Below, piece after piece: positions 58,185 to 64,000 of a DNA stretch of 64,000 nucleotides. How positions within the stretch are numbered: the stretch's first letter is position 1; every line of letters begins with the position of its first letter. This DNA comes from Oikopleura dioica (taxonomy: Eukaryota; Chordata; Appendicularia; Copelata; Oikopleuridae). The notes below the pieces were generated by a model. That model saw only the letters and a list, made by a program, of their open reading frames with translations. It had not been told where the DNA came from and searched no databases. The DNA lies in the NCBI GenBank assembly GCA_907165135.1, contig OU015568.1, forward strand, positions 380,501 to 444,500, given 5' to 3'. The position numbers and the translations under genes are program-made.

Positions 58185-61100
58185 TTATCGAAAGCTTTCC
58201 GAAAGAAGTTTCTTGAAAAACTGGTCAACCTTTCCTAGATTTACGCGTTGTATCATTCGAGTTGTTTCGTCGCTTTCTCCAGGGAATAAATATATAGCGT
58301 CGCCGACTTGAATCGATGATCCAGAGTAAGAAGGCTGAAAAATATAGATATATTTTTTAATAATAAATATTATCAAATTTTCAAAATACCCCGAAATGAA
58401 CTTACTTGAAGCAAATTTCCCATTATTGTCCATCCAAATTCATTCAAAACGAAAATCTCCTTGAGAACTTCTGAATCCCCATCCCAACCTCCCAACGTAG
58501 CAATTGATCCCGACGGCAATCCAGCAACAGTAACAATCCTTATATCTCTTAAATCATGCTGAATAAAAAATTTGCAAAATAAAATAACCTGGGATGACGC
58601 GGCAGTTTTTCCCAGCCATTTTCAGTCAAGGTTTCCGTGTATCCTCTGTTCGAATAAGGATACATCTGACCGCCGACTGCTGTTGGCCGTCCTTTAAAAT
58701 GAGCAAGTCCACCGTCCCAGTGCCCTTCTCTTGGTTCGAATGCGAGTTTTTCAACAGCAGTGCCGTTAAAAATCTCGCATTTCTTGTCTGTTTTCTCATC
58801 AAAACAAACAAGAGCTGAAAAGTGTAAAAAATAAATATATATTCTTGCGACGAACCTTCAGTTCCGTTTGAAATTGTGAGCGTCCTGCTTCCAGCATAAT
58901 ATTCATTCCGAAGCCGAATCGGGAGAAGCCTTAATTCGCATTCGACAAGAATAGTAATCTAAAATATAGTCAATAAGGAGTTTCAAAGAGCAGTCTACTT
59001 GTTTTTGTCTCTGACGGCCGCCGAAAAAATGCAACTGGCCTTTCACATGAGCAGCTTTAGATTCGTAGATTTTATTCTGAAGAATCGTTGGAACAATCAA
59101 GTTTGTATTTTCGTTTTTAAAGCCATCTCCAAACAGAGCATAATGGCGTGGTAATTCTGGTTCAGGTAAGATAACGAGAATCTGACTTGGTCGATTTTGA
59201 TAGAAAAAAACATTCTTGATTTCGGTTTCGTCGTCGAATTTAAAAAGTCTGACTCTCTTTTCTCCCATAGTTTGAAGCTCGTTCATTTGCCTTCTTGCTA
59301 TTTCCTGGCCCCTTTTCCTCACAACGAGGGAAACAAGTGAGTCGTCCTCGACTTTAAACATGAGTTCAAGAGATCTCCAATCCGTGCTTAACGGATCGTC
59401 CAAAGCGATCGATTCCCCGAAAAAGTCAGAAGAGATGGCAATGAAGTTGTTTTCAAAGGTTTCAACTGCAAAGATCAATTCTTCATTGTACGATCGAAAT
59501 TCCAGGATTTTCGCTGCTTTTGTGAGGGAAGATTTGGTCTTTGCGGAGTCAACAATACCATTTAAATAAAAATGATTCTAAAAGATAGACTCTTTGCTTA
59601 ATGTCCAAAGTAAGTTTTTGCGTTTCATTTAAGTCCAGTTCGAATGAAGAAATATGGAATAGAGACTCATCGAAAGACGAAAAAGGAAAATCGGGCAGAA
59701 TCGTCAATGGATATGGTGGAGACAAACTGCTCGCTGTTCGGGCTCAGTTTATCGCCATTAGTAACGACATGTTATTAAGAAATTGATCAAGAGCGTCGCC
59801 TGATTGCGGAAAAAGGATTTGTCTTTCGACAGCGTTTTTGGCGAAGTTCGGAAAGACATCTTTGTGAAATTCGAAATACGGGTTGCTAGTCACAAGCATT
59901 TTGTTTTCAGCACTTTGTTGCCGGAAATCAAGCTCGATGTGATCTTTTCAGAGGATTGACTTTTATCCAGAACTATACGAGACTCGGTTTGCGAGCTATG
60001 AACCATATTTGTTGTCTGACAAATATAACTCTAGTGAAGATCCTCTCCGAAGTCGAAAAATATTTCAAAGGTCGTGTCAAAAACAATATTCTGGAGGTAA
60101 ATACGATCGTTGTTTATAAACCCATTGATAAAATACTCACACTCGTCGTTGTTGGTTCCGAATGCATTTGAATAGGCGTAATCTTTCGGAGCGTACAAAC
60201 CAGAGAAACAACGCGATTCTCGCTCGTACTTGACCAAGGAGCCGATCCATTCATTGCCGAGCGTCAGGAATTTCCCTTCTTTTTCGAGTAAAAGTGAGTA
60301 TTGCGTGTTTGAGAGGGCAATGCTTCTAGTGACGAGGATCAGCATCAATTGACCAAGATCGATCTTTAAGGATTCACAGAAAAAGCAGGAAGAGCAAGGA
60401 AAAAATATCTTTTGAATCCGTTCCAGAGGAATCACGTGCACTGGATCAAAGTCGCGAAACATAGCTGGAACCGTGAACTCGTCTTTTCTCCAGCCCTTCT
60501 CCAACTGCTCCGTTGCTCGGATTGAGTTAAGAGCGACTGTTTTCGAAAGGGTGATCCAGTTTCTGCCGAGTCTCAAGCTCATCAAAATAAATGTGCCGCC
60601 GAAGCTAATTGAAGATGTTCGAGCGTTCACGTGGTTGCTCGCGATGTAGCCTAAAATGTCAAGGAACAAGGAAAAGTAAAGGGCTGATTCTCACCTTGGG
60701 CTTCCTCGAATCTGTTAAGGTTATATTCCGGCGCGTAGTAGTAACATTTGTCTGGACGGTCATTCGGCGAGCTTTTATTGGTCAAAAATTTATAATGATC
60801 TTTTAAGTGTTCATCTGATTTTCGACCGTTTTCAAATAACAAGGACGGGGAAGATCTTTCGATCTCTGTCTTTCAGGCGAATCTCAATGTGGTGAGTTCC
60901 AATCGACGATTCAAAGTGGAAAACGAAACGGCCTCTTGAAAACGAAAAATTATTAGCGCCTTGGCGACACAATCTTATGCCAAACAAAAGCCTTGGCTCT
61001 TGTCGCGATCCAAACTTTGATCTTCAAAGAATATATAAATAATATGCGTACAAATCTTTGCGTCGATTCGGAACTAAAATCGGAGCATCGCCATTTTCTT

Positions 61101-62213
61101 TCATTTTCATCAAGTTACCAAAGGCATCGACCAAGTAATGCTCACCGTTGAGAAAGGTAGCACCAATTGACTTTTAAGTTTTGAAATATTTTAGTTGGAA
61201 ACATATTTCAACCTAATTTGAATCATCATCGAATCATCAAAACCGTTCATAAGAGTCCAAAAAATCAAAGACACTGATCTTTCTTGGTTCATTCTGACCA
61301 TTGAAATCTGCCAAAAAAATGGCATAATTTGGTTCTTCATACTCATAACCGGTTATCAGTTCAGTACTGCCATTTAATTGGGCGGTTGAACTGTCCAAAA
61401 ACAACGTTGACTGTATTGAGGTTGTCATTGGAGATGTTGCCGCCGAAGTTGTTGACTGCGTTGAGGACGACATTGTTGACCCCGTCGTCGAAGTGGACTC
61501 AGTTGAAGACGACTGAATTGAAGTTGACTCGATTGGCATTGAACTGGTTTCAGATTTTTGCAGATCAAAAACTGGAACAAGTTTTTGAGGCGACTCCAAC
61601 TTCTCACACTGGTAATGAGGACAAGGACAACCTTCGGAACAGTACTTCTGAAATGGGCAAACTTCTCCGGCGGAATCGAAGCTTCTTGTCAGCCCAAAAC
61701 AGATTGACTCGCAGGGCGTGATTGGATTGGTCCTCGTTGATTTCAAAACGAGCGTGTTCGAGCAGAGATGGCGGCAGACTCTTTGGTCGTAAAAGCGTTT
61801 CTTCTGACAGCGGCGGAGATTCACATCGTTTTCTTCTTCGGAAAAAACAAGCAGTGGCGCTTTGACATGCTCGACTTTCGAAACCGGCTCAGGAAGGATA
61901 AACTTCTTGGTCTCGCGGCATTGCTTCATTAAATGTCCGCAAAAGTCCATCGTCGAAATTCTAACGCATTTCTTGTAGTTTCGGTGACAGCTCGACGTCA
62001 GAAATGTCGTTGCACCGCGCGATTTCTCCAAGGAGGCGAAGTTTGCTATATTATTAAAATTCATATTAATATTATATTTAAATTACTGGAGAGATACCTA
62101 TGAGCATAACAGTGAGCCAGAAAACAGTCAAGAGTCAGATAGCTCCACTTTTGCGAATAGGTCGTGTTCCCGTGTTTCGCCAAGCCCATTTTCGCCGTCA
62201 CTTTTTCTTCCAT
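58185..62213 (-). CDS. Kelch-repeat protein with Cys-rich region (paralog B), frame broken in places
   Basis: The probable start is the ATG at 62213, followed by a hydrophobic helix (LTVFWLTVMLI), reachable only with a one-base shift near 62110. Then comes a Cys-rich segment (RICQ.., CPFQKYCSEGCPCPHYQC), a Ser/Thr-rich stalk, and exons with SIGATFLNGEHYLVDAFGNL, YIASNHVNARTSSISFGG, QLHFFGGRQRQK, LVCFDEKTDKKCEIFNGTAV and GSIATLGGWDGDSEV. It ends with SSIQVGDAIYLFPGESDET...SFR and a stop at 58185. The last two exons parallel the kelch gene at 10.8-12.3 kb. Frame shifts near 60845 and in 59400-59790 mean it is either a decaying gene or affected by assembly errors. Confidence 0.5.
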
Positions 62214-62450
62214 ATTTTTTTCTTTTTCGATTTTCTAACATCGTTTTCCTGGGTATGAATGCTCCGAGTATTCAAAACTTCCACGGGCATCAAATACACT
62301 TTCGTCCCTTTTTGTCTCAAAATTCCGATGCAGTCGCAATCAAGACACTAATGTAAAATAAAGTTAAATTTTAGGTGAGAATGAAAATACCTGAATTTTA
62401 GTTTTGACAATCGCATTTTCGATATTCTCGTTTTCTTCTTCAATCGCCAT
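62198..62450 (-). CDS. Tiny unrecognised gene overlapping the start of kelch gene B
   Basis: Exons 62450-62391 and 62347-62198, with a 43-nt GT-AG intron, encode 69 residues: an acidic start (MAIEEENENIENAIVKTKIQ), CLDCDCIGILRQKGTKVYLM, and a very basic end (KSKKKKIWKKK). The CxxCxC cluster could bind metal. The family is unknown. Its stop lies 13-15 nt past the ATG proposed for the kelch gene, so the two reading frames overlap on the same strand, suggesting a shared transcript. Confidence 0.5.
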
Positions 62451-63184
62451 AGCGAGTGATCTCTGGAAGAGAAAAAGCTTTTCTGAAGATAAAACGAAAG
62501 GATGCTCGTAGATGAGGAGATAGGTCATCGCTTGGAGTTTTCTGACAGCTGGAGACTTGCTCTCCGTTTTTTAAAAGTCACATCTTCTAGGTGATACGGC
62601 CTTATTCTTCGGCTGGGGAAAAGAAATTCCACGGAAAATTTTCGAAAATTATCGTCAAAGTGAAGTTGAAATCGCGTCTTTGGTTATTTTTAGGAATTTT
62701 TTTTTCGATTTTTGGTTATTTTTGGCCATTTTCTGCGATTTTTTTTTGCCTAAAACATGATTTTGAAGCTAGGAAAAATGCAAAAAAAAAGAAATAACTA
62801 ATGTTCATTTTGTAAAAAAAAATAAAAATAGATGCCAAAAATAAAGAATCGAAGAAAAATTCCGGACCAACGGCCCCTAGCCGGGACTAGTCTAAGTTTA
62901 CTCGGTAAAAAAAAATTCGTTTGGCTCGCTGAAATTATGACCTTTGACTGAGTGAGACCTTGCTTTCGTTTTTTCCAGTACACGAAGTTATAGAAATTTT
63001 TAATCACAGATTTTTGTTGTCACGTGATAAACATTTTAATCAGCAGGAAACGTGGGGGCAGCAACCACATGTTTAAAAAACATTTATCAGCAAATTTCGC
63101 CGGAAACATCCTTCTTCTACCAGCGCGCTAAACATTTCCGTTCAAAACCCCGGTTTCTGGCAAAAAATCTCGTAGTTGGGGAAA
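62451..63184. other. Divergent intergenic region
   Basis: T-rich and without a convincing gene. It should contain the promoter of the plus-strand gene at 63185. Confidence 0.4.
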
Positions 63185-64000
63185 ATGAAGCTTTTTGCTA
63201 CGGTTGTCGCTTCGGCGACGAGCCAGGGCTTCTACGACTACAGTCTGTTTAACAACTACGGGTAAGTCGCAAGAGAGAAGCTTAAAATTTTTAACATTGA
63301 ATTTCTAGAGCTCCGCAAGCGAGCTACGATGGAAAGTACGGAAACGTCGTTGGCAACACCGATACTGGCAACAACAAAGGTCTTCGGTCCGGCAATGGTC
63401 GATATTGCCACGCTACCAAAGACAACATCGTCATCCATCGATGGGACGTCTCCAAGACCGGCTTCTTCAACCACTACAACCGAATCGAGTGCGAGGGTGA
63501 AGAGATGTACTGCTTCCTCGAAGAGCGAGCTCACTTCGGACAGGTCATTGGAATCCGCGCCGGCTGCGCTCAGATGATGAACCATCCTCAAATCAAGCGA
63601 ACTCGACTTGGATCGCAGCAATCCTACAACAACAACAGGGAAGCTTTCCGAAAGCGAACTTTCACGAACAACCAGGGAAGCCTTGGAAGCGCACGAAGCA
63701 GTACGGTTCTCGGCTACGGTGTCGGTGGATGCATGGCCATGCAAGTCCAGAACCACAAGGACCAATTGGACAATACCTTTGACGGTAACGTTGGCGGAGA
63801 CAAGGAAGACAACATGTTCTTCTACGGAAGCTGGTACCAGGCCCAGTGTCTTCGTAAGGTCGACCGAGGCCAAACAGCTGGATGGAACGATCTCCTTCCA
63901 TTCGGCGTCTCCGTCTGTCGAGCCTGCTGCGTCGCCGGGTTGGATACCGAAACCAACTACAGTGCCGAAGGCAACGCTCCATGCAACTTCCTGCCCTACA
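63185..64000 (+). CDS. Secreted protein, possibly a house (oikosin-type) component; truncated by the window edge
   Basis: The ATG at 63185 starts a signal peptide (MKLFATVVASATSQG). A 47-nt GT-AG intron (63262-63308) is followed by an exon open to the right edge. Residues include YCHATKDNIVIHRWDVSKTG, ECEGEEMYCFLEERAHFGQV, GCAQMM, CRACCVAGLDTETN and CNFLPY, that is many Cys in a regular setting with N/G-rich stretches. Codon use is strongly GC-ending, as in highly expressed genes. The Cys-bearing CFLEER..FG.V....GC block recalls larvacean house proteins, but this is from memory and tentative. The start is chosen for the signal peptide. Confidence 0.65.

Overview
The window looks like nuclear DNA of a small-genome animal, most probably an appendicularian (larvacean) tunicate of the Oikopleura type. 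This is an inference from several features: introns of about 34-50 nt; splice junctions that protein homology forces to be GA-AG or GG-AG; same-strand gene runs separated by about 100 nt with pyrimidine-AG sites just before the downstream ATG; and many secreted Cys-rich, Thr-rich, EGF, LRR and trypsin proteins. No rRNA, CRISPR or complete transposase gene was seen.

Layout. 1-0.7 kb: end of a coiled-coil gene. 1.4-7.7 kb: a minus-strand secreted Cys-rich gene. Its 5.4-kb intron holds two inverted-repeat elements, each with an internal array of hairpin-forming 56-bp repeats (about 39 and 22 copies). The second is a hAT-like element with a perfect 8-bp target duplication. 8.5-9.9 kb: a GT49 (B4GAT1-type) glucuronyltransferase interrupted by another small TIR insertion. 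10.8-12.3 kb: a membrane-anchored kelch protein. 12.3-14.8 kb: repeats. 14.8-16.0 kb: a secreted protein with a poly-Thr linker. 17.0-17.8 kb: an unrecognised multi-exon gene. 19.4-23.8 kb: a small secreted protein whose first intron carries a piggyBac-like MITE. 24.1-26.9 kb: an LRR protein with a likely GPI anchor and a perfect 205-bp palindrome in its first intron. 27.0-34.4 kb (minus): a polyprotein with six trypsin domains.

35.0-43.4 kb (minus): a housekeeping run read in the order unknown mitochondrial-type protein, DIS3 exosome nuclease, OSR1/SPAK kinase. The spacing and pyrimidine-AG sites fit an operon with SL trans-splicing. A 1.3-kb foldback element sits in one kinase intron. 44.0-47.4 kb (plus): three unrecognised genes. 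One MITE family is concentrated between 42.1 and 48.2 kb. 48.3-48.9 kb: profilin. 50.7-57.9 kb: a roughly 2000-residue secreted protein combining EGF, inactive astacin-like, LDLa and TIL domains, with a hAT-like MITE inside a coding exon. 58.2-62.2 kb (minus): a second kelch gene, preceded by a tiny gene that overlaps its start. 63.2 kb to the end: the start of a strongly expressed-looking secreted protein, possibly a house (oikosin-type) component.

Two cautions. Several otherwise intact genes show one-base deficits in A or T runs (near 7715, 25290, 30535 and 35660), which look like homopolymer undercalls in the assembly. Exon boundaries were inferred by eye from frame, splice signals and remembered family patterns, not from transcripts.
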